Below, piece after piece: positions 18,014-28,817 of a stretch of 64,000 nt of DNA. Numbering within the stretch: the stretch's first letter is position 1; the number at the start of each line of letters is the position of its first letter. A model generated the notes under the pieces. It did no database searches. It saw only the letters and a program-made list of their open reading frames with translations, and was not told the origin of the DNA. This DNA is from Psychrobacter sp. JCM 18903 (GTDB taxonomy: Bacteria > Pseudomonadota > Gammaproteobacteria > Pseudomonadales > Moraxellaceae), in assembly GCF_000586475.1 (NCBI RefSeq), contig NZ_BAWJ01000006.1:62001-126000 (forward strand), written 5' to 3'. The translations under genes and the position numbers were made by a program.

Positions 18014-20266
18014 CTACCACACAGCAAAACGCCCATGCGACCAACACGGGCGTAACTACTGTTTTGGGCGACCACAGCCCAGCAACGGAGCAAACATTAC
18101 AAGGTGACAAGCTGCTAACAGATATTTATCACTTGTTAGAACCCAATAGTTTGTTAGACATTCAACAAGAAATCGCACCGACCACAGGCGAACATGCAGG
18201 GGTAAGGCAACAAACTACAGGCACAGTAGGAGTAATATTACATAACAGGATTTATGAGGCAATAAGTCTTTTGTGTATAACGCCAAATAGTAGCGGATTG
18301 CCTTTTGTCACTGACACTAGCCAAGCATGTGCGCTATTTCTTGGCACACCTCAAAGTGATTATGAGCTAGTCATAGTTGATAACTACAAAGATGGGGTAA
18401 AGCTCGCTAAGCATTTTGCACATGAGAAAATCATAGTAGCAGTGAGTCCAACGCCTCATCTATTGCTTGATACGGTAAAGCACTTTGCACACGATACCCA
18501 AGTAACAATATTCCCCAGCATTGAGCACAGGGACAGGGTTAAAAAACAGTTTGCAGGGTGTAACGTCAAAGTGGTTATTGCACCATTGGGTGTGATAACT
18601 CATCTTGAATGTGGCAAAAGTTATGCTGAAATCTTATCTTTTGATGATACCCAGATAATCGACTTGCAGTTAGCAGACTGGGCAAAACCAAAGCCCATCA
18701 ATCACACCTTGCCGCCCGTGACCAGCATAACCAAAAACATGCTACCAGAGCCGCTTTACAACTACTCAATGAACAGCGCCGAACGGCTTAACGTACCGCT
18801 TGAATTTGTAGCCGTGCCTTTGCTTGTGGCATTGGGCAGCGTCATAGGTACAAAGGTAGCTATCATGCCTAAGCGCCTTGATGACTGGGACATAGTGCCA
18901 AATCTGTGGGGCGCTATCATTGGGCAGCCCTCAAGTAAGAAAAGCCCGTCAATAGCCGCCGCAATGAAACCGATTGATAACCTTGCGAGCCAAGCAAGGG
19001 CAGCTCATGAACTCGCTAAACAAGAACATGAAACGCAAAAGCTCATCAATGACAGCAAGGCAAAGGCAGACGATGACGCACTAAAGAAAATGGCTAAGCA
19101 GCTTGCTACCCAGACCGATGACACGGACGAGCCTATAACCAGTGAGGACTTGCACAAAAAGGCAGCCGCCATAGCTGAAAGCAAGGCTCAAGATAACAAC
19201 GTGCCCATTCCACGCCGCCACATGTAGGTAATATTACTATGGAAAAGCTGGGCGAAATTGAGAACCAAAACAATAACGGCGTTCTACAGTTTCGTGATGA
19301 GCTGTCAGGCTTTTTAGCCAGTCTTGATAAGGACAGCGAACAAGAACAAAGGGCGTTCTACCTGTCAGGCTTTAACGGTACAGGCAGCGAAATGGTGGAC
19401 AGAATAGGGCGCGGCTCGCTATTTATTGAAAATCATTGTTTGTCTGTCATGGGTGGCTTGCAGCCTGATAAGTTAGAGATGTATTTAGAAAAGACCATGA
19501 AAGGGTTAGGCAATGACGGGCTTATGCAACGCTTTCAAATGATGGTTTACCCAGACCCAATAGCACGGGTTAAGCGGAATGATATAGCAGTCGATAAGGA
19601 CAGCCGTAACGCCGTTTATGCCTTGTTTGAGTCGATGGACAACCTTTACACCGATAGCTTAGTCAGTTACGGGGCACATGAGCCGAACGAGTTCTACAAG
19701 CGCCCTTATTTTCGATTTGATAGTAATGCTTACCCTGTGTTTATGGACTGGGACGACAACCTACAGAACAAAGCTGATGAGGCAGAACATGACGTAATAA
19801 CCCAGCACTTGCTTAAGTATGGCAGACTTGTCCCAGCGTTAGCCTCATCTTTCATCTGGTGGACTGTGTGGAGATAGGCAGACGGTTAGGAGGGGTTAGC
19901 CTTGACGCACTACAAGCGGCGATTGCATGGGGCGATATGTTAGAAACTCACATGCTTAGGGTGTATAGCTGCATTACTGATAATTCACACCTCAAAGCGT
20001 CTTTGCTGTCCAAGAAAATATTAGAAATGCTTAAGAAACCAAGTGACAAAACCGACAAAACCGACTGGGTAAGTCATGGCTTTACCGCTCGAAGTCTTAA
20101 GCGCAAAAGCTGGAAAGGCTTAACTGATGATGAGGCAGTACAGACCGCGCTTGATGTGCTGATAGAATATGACTGGCTTAACTACAAGCAAGTAGAAAGC
20201 ACGGGGCAAGGTGGCAGACCGACAGAGCGTTACTTTATCAATCCAAACCTCAAAGCGTTTATATAG
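18010..20266 (+). CDS. DUF3987-family primase/helicase-like replication protein (two frameshifts)
   Basis: About 752 residues after two single-base repairs: near 19213-19222, and in the T-run at 19850-19852 (PALASSFHLVDCVEIGRRLGG). The N-terminal part (about 70-220) looks like a degenerate TOPRIM fold (YELVIVDNYKDGVKLAKHF, where primases have a Glu). The DUF3987 helicase-like region begins near 240. Its P-loop is GQPSSKKSPS, with Lys in place of the last Gly of GxxxxGKS. Next come VLQFRDELSGFLASLDKD (Walker B-like DE) and LYNYSMNSAERLNVPLEF upstream. The C-terminus has a winged-helix-like tail (GGRPTERYFIN). Such proteins initiate replication of phages and satellites. The adjacent repeats may be its target. 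Confidence 0.75.
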
Positions 20267-21270
20267 TTTCGTCAGTTTTGGCAGTGCAATATCTGGGCGT
20301 TATTTAAAAATAGCGCCTTTTTTTGCTTGTTAGAGGTTATGTCAGTTTTGACAGTGCAAAGTTGGAGGCAATAGCAATAATTTAATGATTAATTGAGCAT
20401 TACCACCAACGGCGACCATGCTCAATCACCTAAGGAAACCCTAAGGTTTAGATAAGTCCAGTTTTGGACGTATCGCATTCAAGCAGTCCAGCACCGCCGC
20501 GCATGTTGTCATTTGTTTACATTGTCAGCACTCAAAACCTGAGGAAACCCCTAGTTTTTAGATGTGAGCAGTTTTGCGCCTATCTCATGCAAAGGGGTAG
20601 TTTTCGGACACGTTAGAACCCAGCAAAATCCAATATTCAAAACCTGACAAAACCTTACATTCAAAATCAATTTGCACCGCCGCCCATGTTGTGAAATGTT
20701 GTTATTGGCAGCACTCACTACCCCAAGATAACCACAAGGTTAGAACCTGATAAAACATGAGGTTTTAGCACCGCCGCCGACCTGTCAAAACCTGTCATTC
20801 AAAGCCAAATCACACGCCGCTAATGCTAACAAATGCTAACATTTTGCATGGCATTCCCTCATCATTGCCAATATCACAAAGCTATGCAGCATAAGGGCTT
20901 AGCTAGTTTCTGTACAAGTATCGCGCGCGCACGCGAGGCAAGCACCAATTACAGGGGTTTTTGAACAATATAAAAAAGGAGTTCTTGGAGTCCATAAAGG
21001 GGTAGTTTTTCGGACTGTTTTAAAAGGACTGGGGTAATTTTCGGACATCGTAGAGGGTAATTTTGCGAGTCCATAAAAGGGACTTTATGCACAGGTATCG
21101 TAAGGGACTTTTCGGACATCTTAAGCAGCGGCTAAAAATGAGTTGTTGGACACGTTAGGGGGAGTTAATGGAACAGTACGCACACGGGGTAGGTTTTGCT
21201 TATGCTGGATAGTTTCAAGACAAGTAACATGAGGCAGCATAAGCGACTTTTCGGACAGGTATCGTGAGCA
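20267..21270 (+). repeat. Repeat-rich noncoding region, possible element origin
   Basis: No gene is credible here. A 19-bp direct repeat (GTCAGTTTTGGCAGTGCAA, one mismatch) lies at 20271-20289 and 20341-20359. GCACCGCCGC occurs at 20491, 20674 and 20768, the first two followed by CATGTTGT after one variable base. TTTTCGGAC occurs at 20601, 21007, 21038, 21109 and 21248, usually after GGGGTA or GGGAC. GAGTCCATAAA and CAGGTATCGT each occur twice. The spacing is irregular but the density is high. Placement straight after the replication gene suggests an origin with iterons. A packaging or incompatibility region is the alternative. Confidence 0.55.
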
Positions 21271-21536
21271 ATCAAGCTAATATCAAATAATTAACCAATG
21301 ATGTGAGTCTTAACACGTTATCTATACCGCCTCATTTAGCCGCTACAGCGTTTTAACCTTGATATGGTACAAAGTTAGCTAAGCTAAGTTAGAGCCTATG
21401 AGCTTGTTATCAAATGTTATGGTTTTCACTTGCTGGCATGTTGAGGAATGTTGAAACTTAAACGACTGTTTTTAAGGTTTAGCCTGTTAAGTAATGTTAA
21501 GGTTTTAACTACCAATAGCCAAAAAATAAAGCTAGT
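21271..21536. other. Noncoding right end of the element
   Basis: About 270 nt with short AT-rich repeats of the form AATGTTAAGG/AATGTTGA (AAATGTTAT, GGAATGTTG, GTAATGTTAAGG) and AGTTAGCTAAGCTAAGTTAG, a near-palindrome at 21373-21392. No gene is seen. Confidence 0.35.
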
Positions 21537-21558
21537 GGCTACCAAAACGGCTACCAAA
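21537..21558 (+). repeat. Two GGCTACCAAA arm-type repeats (right)
   Basis: Perfect copies at 21537 and 21549, 12 bp apart, about 50 bp inside attR. They are in the same orientation as the three copies near attL. Confidence 0.65.
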
Positions 21559-21605
21559 TATGCAAAGGTTTATATAATTACGTTTAAAAACAATATGTTA
21601 TACGT

Positions 21606-21630
21606 AAAAAAGGGACAGTAACGTGACTGT
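21606..21630 (+). repeat. attR: right copy of the terminal direct repeat
   Basis: AAAAAAGGGACAGTA followed by ACGTGACTGT. It is the partner of 13174-13198. It forms the left arm and loop of the terminator hairpin of the adjacent acyl-CoA dehydrogenase gene. Confidence 0.75.
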
Positions 21631-21634
21631 CCCC
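21606..21634 (-). terminator. Intrinsic terminator of the first acyl-CoA dehydrogenase gene, used as attachment site
   Basis: On the minus strand GGGACAGT-CACGTT-ACTGTCCC is followed by TTTTTT. It lies about 45 nt after the stop at 21679. The repeat bounding the element covers most of this hairpin. Confidence 0.8.
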
Positions 21635-21678
21635 TTATCGTAGTGCGGTATTGCCTACTTTATTATAAAAGCAAACAA

Positions 21679-23462
21679 TTAGCTAGCAGGTACATCAAAG
21701 TAGCTAAGATCAAAGTTCATCATTGGATCACTACCAGCTTGAACCATTTGAGCATGAGCATCGATGCGTGGCAAAATACGCCCGACGAAATAATCGGCAA
21801 GCTTGGCTTTATTGGTATAAAACTCACCTTCTTTACCGTTAGCGGCTTCTATCATCAACGCAAACATGTACGAATAAGCGAGGTAACCAAAGGCATGCAT
21901 GTAGTCAACGGCACAGCCATTGACTTCGTTTTTACGCTCGCTAATGTTACTAAGAACAGTGTTGGTCAATGCTTCAATCGTGTCGGCAGCATCTAGCGTT
22001 GCTTGCTTGATACCATGATCTGCTTGCATGTTATTGACGAAATCACGAATTTCACCTAAGAAGTGGGTGACGTATTTGCCGTTATTTTTTGCCACTTTAC
22101 GACCTAGTAAGTCAAGTGCTTGAATACCGTTGGTGCCTTCATAAATCTGTGCAATACGGGTATCACGGACGATTTGCTCCATACCCCATTCGCGGATATA
22201 GCCGTGACCGCCAAATACTTGCTGGCAATCAATGGTCGCTTCTAATGCTTTGTCGGTCAAGAACGCTTTAGCAACTGGCGTCAATAGAGCAACACGTGCG
22301 GCAGCAGCTTGAGCGGCCTCTGGATCGGTACTAAACTTCTCTTCATCAAGATTTTTAGCAACGTACATCGCAAAGCAACGTGAGGCTTCGGTATTGGCTT
22401 TGGCATTCAACAGCATACGGCGTACATCGGCATGATGAATGATGGCATCCGCTGGTTTTTCTGGACTTTGCAGTTGGGTATCGCTACGACCTTGACCACG
22501 ATCATTGGCATATAACGCCGCATTTTGATAAGCAAGCTCAGAACCACCAAGACCTTGCAGACCCATGGTGACACGCTCATAGTTCATCATAATGAACATT
22601 GATGACAGACCCGTGTTTTCGGCACCAACCATCCAGCCTTTAGCGCTGTCAAAATTCATGACACAAGTGGCTGAGGCTTTGATGCCCATTTTGTGCTCGA
22701 TAGAGCCAACTGCTAGGGTGTTACGCTCGCCTAAGCTGCCATCTGCATTGACCAAAAATTTGGTACGACAAATAACGAAATACCTTTTGAGCCTTCTGGG
22801 GCGTTAGGGGTTTTTGCCAATACCAAATGAATGATGTTTTCGGTTAAGTCATGCTCGCCGCCAGTGATAAAGATTTTGGTACCAGAGATATCATAGCTAC
22901 CGTCATCATTAGGGATAGCTTTGGTTTTGATGATACCTAAGTCAGTACCAGCATGTGGCTCTGTCAAGCACATGGTGCCCGCCCACTCGCCATTGTACAT
23001 TTTTTCTAGGTAAGTTTGCTTTTGTTCTTCAGAAGCCGCTGCGTTTAGGCACAGTGTCGCGCCAACGGTTAGGTTAGGGTAGAGGGCAAATGATTGGTTG
23101 GCAGTGAATACCATCTCTTCAGTCAGCATGGTCACCATTTTTGGGAAACCTTGACCACCGTATTCAGAGTTACCGCTTAAGCCAACCCAGCCTGATTCAG
23201 CATACTGTTTATACGCTTCTTTAAATCCAGTAGGAGTCGTGACGACGCCATTACCTTCAAAGGTTGCGCCTTCTTCATCGCCGCTGCGGTTGATTGGCAA
23301 AAGAATGTTTTTTGACAGTTTTGCCATTTCTTCCAAAATCATATCGACTGTTTCCATATCGACATGAGCTAAGTTTTCGTTGTTTTGCCAAAATTTAGGC
23401 GCGTTAAATACATCATTTAAGATAAAGCGCATGTCATTCAGAGGGGCATTATAAACAGCCAT
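21679..23462 (-). CDS. Long acyl-CoA dehydrogenase, paralogue 1 (one frameshift)
   Basis: FAD enzyme that introduces the alpha-beta double bond in acyl-CoA. It is of the roughly 600-residue type with a C-terminal extension. Motifs: MCLTEPHAGTDLGIIKTKA (FAD/substrate region), GGHGYIREWGMEQIVRDTRI and YEGTNGIQALDLLGRK with the likely catalytic Glu. The frame breaks at 22759-22761. One added base reads LFVVPKFLVNADGSLGERN and gives about 594 residues. The start at 23462 (MAVYNAPL) is preferred because AAAGGA lies 6 nt upstream. The ATG two codons earlier is too close. It is paralogous to the next gene. The substrate is unknown; fatty acids and the methylmercaptopropionyl-CoA (DmdC-like) subgroup are both possible. 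Confidence 0.88.
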
Positions 23463-23782
23463 AAACATTCCTTTGGTTCAAATAAATAAAATTAAAGTTG
23501 TTAAAGATATCAATTGTTCTTTTGGTCTAACCTTAGCGGTTAATAATCAAAGTTTAGCAAATAAGCTTGCACACGGGTGTGTTTCTTCGTGAATTGTGCG
23601 TACACCAAAAGTATTGATAAAGGATAGCCTTTATAAAAATAAGGATAGATTTTTACAAAAGGTTAGGTTTTTTGAAAGTGTTGACTCTACTCGTTATTAA
23701 TTTTAATAGCGCTAAGAAAATCGGCAACACACTTGAGTATGTTGCCGATAAAAATACAGTATTAGCAGTATTTAACGTCTAA
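23463..23782 (-). other. Intergenic gap between the two acyl-CoA dehydrogenases
   Basis: 320 nt. It holds the terminator at 23720-23749 for the upstream paralogue and presumably a separate promoter for paralogue 1, which I could not place. Confidence 0.4.
23720..23749 (-). terminator. Intrinsic terminator after acyl-CoA dehydrogenase paralogue 2
   Basis: ATCGGCAACA and TGTTGCCGAT form a perfect 10-bp stem. On the minus strand it runs into TTTTC. Confidence 0.75.
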
Positions 23783-25575
23783 TTAAAAAGCGAACTGATC
23801 AACGTCCATGCTCATGTACGGTTCAACACCAGTGCTGATACGCTGTACGTGAGTGGTGGTACGTGGCAATAGCTTAGCAAAGTAGAACTGCGCGGTTTTT
23901 ACTTTCGCGTCGTAGAAGGCTTGTTCGCTAGTACCGTTCGCAAGTTCAGTTTGTGCTACTAATGCCATGCGTGCCCATAAGTAGGCTAGCGTTACATAAC
24001 CGCTGAAATACATGTAATCAACCGCAGCGCCGCCAACCGCATCTGGGTTTTCAGTGGCTTGCATGCCGATGCGTGCAGTCAAATCACCCCATTCTTTAAG
24101 GTGTTTGGCAAGTGGGCGAATAAACTGACCCATCGCATCATTTTCTTTGTTTTCTTCACAGAATGTTTGGATGATTTTGACGAAGTTTGCAAGCAGTTTG
24201 CCTTGTGAGCCCAATACTTTACGACCTAGTAGATCGAGTGCTTGGATTTCAGTGGTACCTTCGTAAAGACACGCAATGCGTGTATCACGCACGTTTTGCT
24301 CCATGCCCCATTCGCTGATAAAGCCATGACCACCATAAACCTGTACGCCATGGTTAGCCGCTTCTAGACCAGTTTCAGTCAAGAACGCTTTAGCAATAGG
24401 TGTCAATAGTGACAACATTTGATCAGCAAATTTAAGCGCATCGCCTTCGCCTTTTGCGACGGTATCGGCAAAATGTGAGAGGTAATAAACCAAAGCACGA
24501 CCACCTTCGGCAAAGGCTTTTTCAGTCAACAGCATGTTACGAACCGCTGGATGTACAATGATAGGGTCAGCGACTTTTTCAGGGGCTTTAACACCAGATA
24601 ATGAACGCATTGCTAGACGATCTTTGGCATAAGTCAATGAGCCTTGGAACGCATATTCTGCTGCGGTTAAACCTTGAACTGCGGTACCAATACGCGCCAC
24701 GTTCATAAAGGTAAACATGCACTGTAGACCACGGTTTTCTGGGCCAATCAGATAACCCGTTGCGCCATCAAAGTTCATCACGCAAGTGGCTGAGGCTTTG
24801 ATACCCATTTTGTGTTCGATAGAGCCACAAACGACGTTGTTGTTTTCACCTAGCTACCATCTTCGTTGACCGTTACTTTAGGAACGATAAACAGTGAGAT
24901 GCCTTTTGTGCCAGCAGGCGCGCCTGGTAGACGAGCCAATACAATGTGAATGATATTGTCCGTTAAGTCATGCTCACCCGCTGAAATGAAGATTTTTTGA
25001 CCAGTGATGCTATAGCTACCATCTTCTTTAGGCTCGGCTTTGGTGCGGATAATACCTAAATCAGAACCTGCATGTGCTTCAGTCAAGCACATGGTGCCTG
25101 ACCATTCGCCGCTGACCATTTTTTCTAGGTAGGTTTGTTTTTGCTCGTCCGTACCGTGATGCTCGATGGTTTGAATGGCACCATGCGATAAACCAGGGTA
25201 CATAGAGAATGACCAGTTAGCTGTACCAACCATTTCATTAATGACGGTTGATAATGAGAACGGCATGTTTTGACCACCGAAGTCTTCTTCAGCAGATAAG
25301 GCTGGGAAGCCAAGCTCACAATAGGCTTTATAGGCTTCTTTAAAGCCCTTTGGCGTAGTGACTTGACCATTGTTAAACTGGCAGCCTTCAGCGTCACCAC
25401 TTTGATTCAATGGTGATAGCTCATTTTCAGCAAAGCTTGCCGCCATTTCAAACAGACTGTCCATTAGCTCGCGATCCGCTTCTTGGAATGCTGGCAGGGT
25501 TTTATAATGGCTTTCGCTGTCGAGTAACTCATGCATCACGAATTGAATGTCACGTAAGGGCGCTTTGTATTGCAT
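23783..25575 (-). CDS. Long acyl-CoA dehydrogenase, paralogue 2 (one frameshift)
   Basis: About 597 residues, co-linear with paralogue 1 and sharing MCLTEAHAGSDLGIIRTKAEP, GGHGFISEWGMEQNVRDTRI and YEGTTEIQALDLLGRK. The frame breaks at 24852-24853 (TT read as T). The repair reads VNEDGSLGENNNVVCGSIEH. The start at 25575 (MQYKAPLRDIQF) has AGGA about 6 nt upstream and aligns with paralogue 1, so the longer 5' reading frame is ignored. Tandem copies suggest duplication with possible divergence in chain length or substrate. No regulator or electron-transfer flavoprotein gene is adjacent. Confidence 0.88.
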
Positions 25576-25967
25576 AACTTCCTGTCCTTTTGAGAATATA
25601 CCCATCATCATCAAGGGTAGGCACATGACTGCACTGTTATTTAGTGCACAAGTCCAGCCCATATTAATCTAACGAGCCCAAATAAATGCTAGGCAATAAT
25701 GCAGATTGACGATGTTGTCGGCTATATAAAATAGTATTGAAAAGAATGGCGATGGTTAGAGTAAGCTTGAAACTTAATAAGCTCTAACAAATTCACTATA
25801 AAAGATAGGCTTTCAGAGGGGATTATACAAGTTTGGTGACAGCACTGATAAGTCATGAACCTATCTTGCATCGGTTATACAATCGACGTTAGGCGTTAAG
25901 AGGAAATGCGAATAACCATATGAAAATACTAATGATACTGGATAAATAAGCATCCGTTAAAGGGGGT
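25576..25967. other. Intergenic gap
   Basis: About 390 nt between the phosphodiesterase stop and the start of paralogue 2. AT-rich, with no gene and no convincing terminator or promoter seen. Confidence 0.35.
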
Positions 25968-27741
25968 TTATTTGGCGGCGTACTGCTGAATCAACATCTC
26001 AGTCGCAGCCTCTGCTGGCACTGGTTTGCCAAACCAATAGCCTTGACCCTGTTGACAGCCCATTTTTAGCAACACATCGCGCTGTTGTTCGGTTTCGATA
26101 CCTTCGGCGACTACCTGCATATCAAGTGCCATTGCCAAGTCTAAAATAGCTTTTACAATGGCATGTTGGGTACGATCGGTGTCGATGTTGGATATAAAAC
26201 TTTTGTCAATTTTAATGAAATCAAACGGATATTCTTGTAAGTAACTCAAAGAGGCATAACCGGTGCCAAAGTCATCCAACGCCAGACAAATCCCCAGTTC
26301 CTTGAGCAAATTAAGCTGTTTTTTGACATTTGCATGACGCTGAATTAAGGATGATTCGGTGACTTCAATATGTAGCTGATGCGCAGAAATACGGTGTTGC
26401 ACCAATAAACTGCTCACCATCTCAGAAAATTCAGGGTGGCTAAATTCGGCGGCATCTGCATTGATACAGATATGTTGACAAAACCCTTGCTGTTGCCAAG
26501 TCGATAACTGCTTAGCAATTTGAACCGCCATGTGCGAGAACAACTCAAACGACAGTTTATGAGTGATAATGGCATTGATAAAATGTATCGGCTTTAGCAG
26601 TCCGCGAGTCGGGTGTTGCCAACGTACCAGCGCTTCAAAACCAATAATGATGCCAGTAGCCAGCTCAAACTTTGGTTGATAATAAGGAACAAACTGATTT
26701 TCAGTGGTAGCGGCTCTAAGCTCCGCCTCTAACTGCAAGCTACCCGCAGTGGCTTCGTCAATGGCCGCATCATACCAGCAAATGTCATCACCGCCTTGCT
26801 GCTTGACATAATGCAGCGCTTTTTCAGCCTTGGTCAATAATCCTGTCACTTCATCGTCGTTAGTGGGAAAGTAACTGACCCCGACGGAAATATGACAATA
26901 AATCTTGGCGTCTGTCGCAGTGTTTTCATCTAAGGAGAAGGGGCGTTCACACATTTGCATTAAGCTGTCTAGCTGATGACGTACCATATTAGCGTCATTA
27001 AATTCGAATAATAACGCAAAATCATCGCCGCCAAAATGGGAAAAACACTGTAAATTATCGAGCTTAAGGTTCTTCAGGCGTGTGACAAAGTTTTTTACCA
27101 AAGTGTTGATGCCGTCAGGGCCAAGCAAGCTTGCTAGATTGCGATAACGGTCAATATTAAAGCGCACAATCACGACTTCTTGATAGCTGTCCAACAATAG
27201 GTCGCTGGTCTGACTCAAGAAAACCTTACGGTTTGGTAATCCAGTCAATTGATCATAATTGAGCAAATGCGCCACTTGCTTTTGATCTTTGACGACCGAG
27301 GACATATCACGCACCATGCCGATATAGTAAGTCTTATGATTGACACAGATTTTGCGATAAGTCATGTGACAGTCAAGTATTTGTCCATAACGGTTCGGCA
27401 TCGAAAAGTCGTTTTCATAAAAACCATTGCAGTCTAGATGGTCAGTGATATCTGCTAAAACGGCCCTTTCCTCATCTGATAAAAATTCTGCCGCATAAAC
27501 ACCAAGTGGTCTGCCAAGCAAAAATGACTCACTGTAGCCAATGATAATCTCATAACTGGCATTGACCGATAGATAGCGTAAATTGGCATCTAAGATGAAT
27601 ATGGCATCATCAAGCTGCTCGCATAACTCGGCCAGCAGTTGCTGCTTGTCTGCGATGGAAATAGGGCGAAAGCAGTCATAGTTGGACTCATCATATCGAA
27701 ATAGAGCAGCAGTTAGGATTACGCATAGGGTATTTACCCAT
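25968..27741 (-). CDS. PAS-GGDEF-EAL protein, probable c-di-GMP phosphodiesterase
   Basis: The order is PAS (from LDDAIFILDANLRYLSVN), a degenerate GGDEF domain (FGGDDFALLF in place of GGDEF), then EAL. The EAL domain keeps its signature FEALVRW, INADAAEF, VTESSLI, DDFGTGYASL, IKIDKSFI and VAEGIETE, so it should hydrolyse c-di-GMP. The GGDEF domain is probably inactive or GTP-sensing. No membrane segment is obvious. The long open frame extends into rsmE up to 27860, but those residues are rsmE read out of frame. An ATG at 27741 overlaps the rsmE stop (ATGGGTAA) but is in another frame, so the true start needs a further frame correction and is unresolved. Confidence 0.8.
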
Positions 27742-28638
27742 AATAGCTCAAAGCATGCAGAGTCGCCAACGCCACCACGGTGCAGTCTCGGTGCGTAAGA
27801 TTCTTGAGCCAATTTGCCAAGGTTCAAAACCAGCTTTGGCTGCTTGCTGGCATTCATCAACGCTCAGACCACCTTCAGGGCCTATTAGCAGCTCAATATA
27901 AGGAGACTGTTGCGTTAAGACTGTTGGTAGCGACCTAGGCATTGCTGGTTGTCCTGCAGCTGGTACGCTCAGTTGCAGACGCAAATCTGCTGGTTGTTGT
28001 AATATTTGATAATAAGGGTCTTGGCTAAGGGTTGTGACAATAATACTGGTAGTAGGAGGGCGAAGGTTCATTTGCGCATCGGCAGAGTGAGTCACTGATT
28101 GTTGTAACCAGTCATTTATGGACACAGGCGCAATAATAAGCGGTGGACGGTTAAGACCGCATTGTTCACACGCGGCAATGGCAACTTGCTGCCAATGTAT
28201 CAGTTTTTTTTTCTACTTGGGCAGCTTTAGATTGACCTCGCCATGATGGCTACTTAGCAATTGAATGGCAGTGACACCAAGCTCGGTGGATTTTTGAATC
28301 GCATAGTCCATGCGTTCACCGCGGCTCATCACTAGACCGATTTTAGTGAAGACAGCGGCACTTCGGTCAGTATCTACATGTGCTAATAATGTCACAGTGG
28401 CGTGTTTTTTGCTGATGGCTTGTAGCTGCACCTGATACTCGCCGCCAAAGCCATCGAATAATATGCCTTGATCGCCAATATTGGCACGCAATACACGGCA
28501 CCAATGATGGACGATACTCTCTGTTAATTCGGCACTATCCCCAATAGCCAAGGTGCTAAGTTGAGGATGGAATGAGCCTCTTTCATCACTGATGTCATTG
28601 CTGGTGTCATTGCTGGTGTCATAAAAAAAACGTCGCAC
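27734..28638 (-). CDS. rsmE: 16S rRNA m3U methyltransferase RsmE (several frameshifts)
   Basis: SPOUT-fold methyltransferase for a uridine (U1498 in E. coli) of 16S rRNA. Recognised by the start MRRFFYD, VHHWCRVLRANIGDQ, KIGLVMSRGERMDYAIQKST ahead of ELGV, and the knot motif LLIGPEGGLSVDE followed by GSRILRTETAP. A stop after EVNLKLPK is removed by adding one A before GCTGCC and dropping one A from a nine-A run (28204-28212), reading KAAQVEKKLIHWQQVA, the family pattern. A third repair near 27778 gives APVVALATLHALSYYG and the stop at 27734. About 301 residues, longer than usual because of an Asn/Asp/Ser-rich N-terminus with a 12-bp tandem duplication. Confidence 0.88.
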
Positions 28639-28754
28639 AGTTGCTTAGTCCTATTGTTTGAATAATATATTTCAAATATCTTAGCAGAATATCGTTTGAG
28701 AGGGTAAAGGGATTATCTTTAGTAGAATTTGCATTAGAGCAATTCTTATACTAA

Positions 28755-28786
28755 AAAGACTGGCGCTCCTAGGAACGCCAGTCTTT
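28755..28786 (-). terminator. Intrinsic terminator after metF
   Basis: AAAGACTGGCG and CGCCAGTCTTT form a perfect 11-bp stem around a 10-nt loop. A/T runs on both sides make it usable in either direction. Confidence 0.85.
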
Positions 28787-28817
28787 AAAAAATACATTTA
28801 ATAAATACGATGAGCAA

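Larger units (their letters stand above)
13174..21630 (+). mobile_element. Integrated satellite-like element, about 8.4 kb
   Basis: The region is bounded by a 25-bp direct repeat (23 of 25 identical). The integrase gene is next to the left end, and GGCTACCAAA repeats lie just inside both ends. All recognised genes run rightward: int, a 325-residue unknown, Q-like antiterminator, AlpA-like HTH, winged-helix protein, five small genes, a 38-codon basic gene and a DUF3987 replication protein, then about 1.3 kb of repeat-rich noncoding DNA. Genes overlap tightly, as in phage early regions. No capsid, terminase, portal, holin, relaxase or mating gene is seen. The gene set is that of a phage satellite or replication-competent integrated plasmid-like element. 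Mobility and helper dependence are inferred. Confidence 0.85.

Noticed and set aside
20267-21270. CRISPR array
   Set aside because: Repeats are short, of several families and unevenly spaced, with no uniform spacers and no cas genes in the window.
13174-21630. Insertion at a tRNA or tmRNA gene
   Set aside because: No tRNA-like cloverleaf or tmRNA end lies at either boundary; the shared sequence is a terminator hairpin.
27748-27860. First ~39 residues of the phosphodiesterase reading frame as a real N-terminus
   Set aside because: They are rsmE codons read in another frame; rsmE is conserved there.
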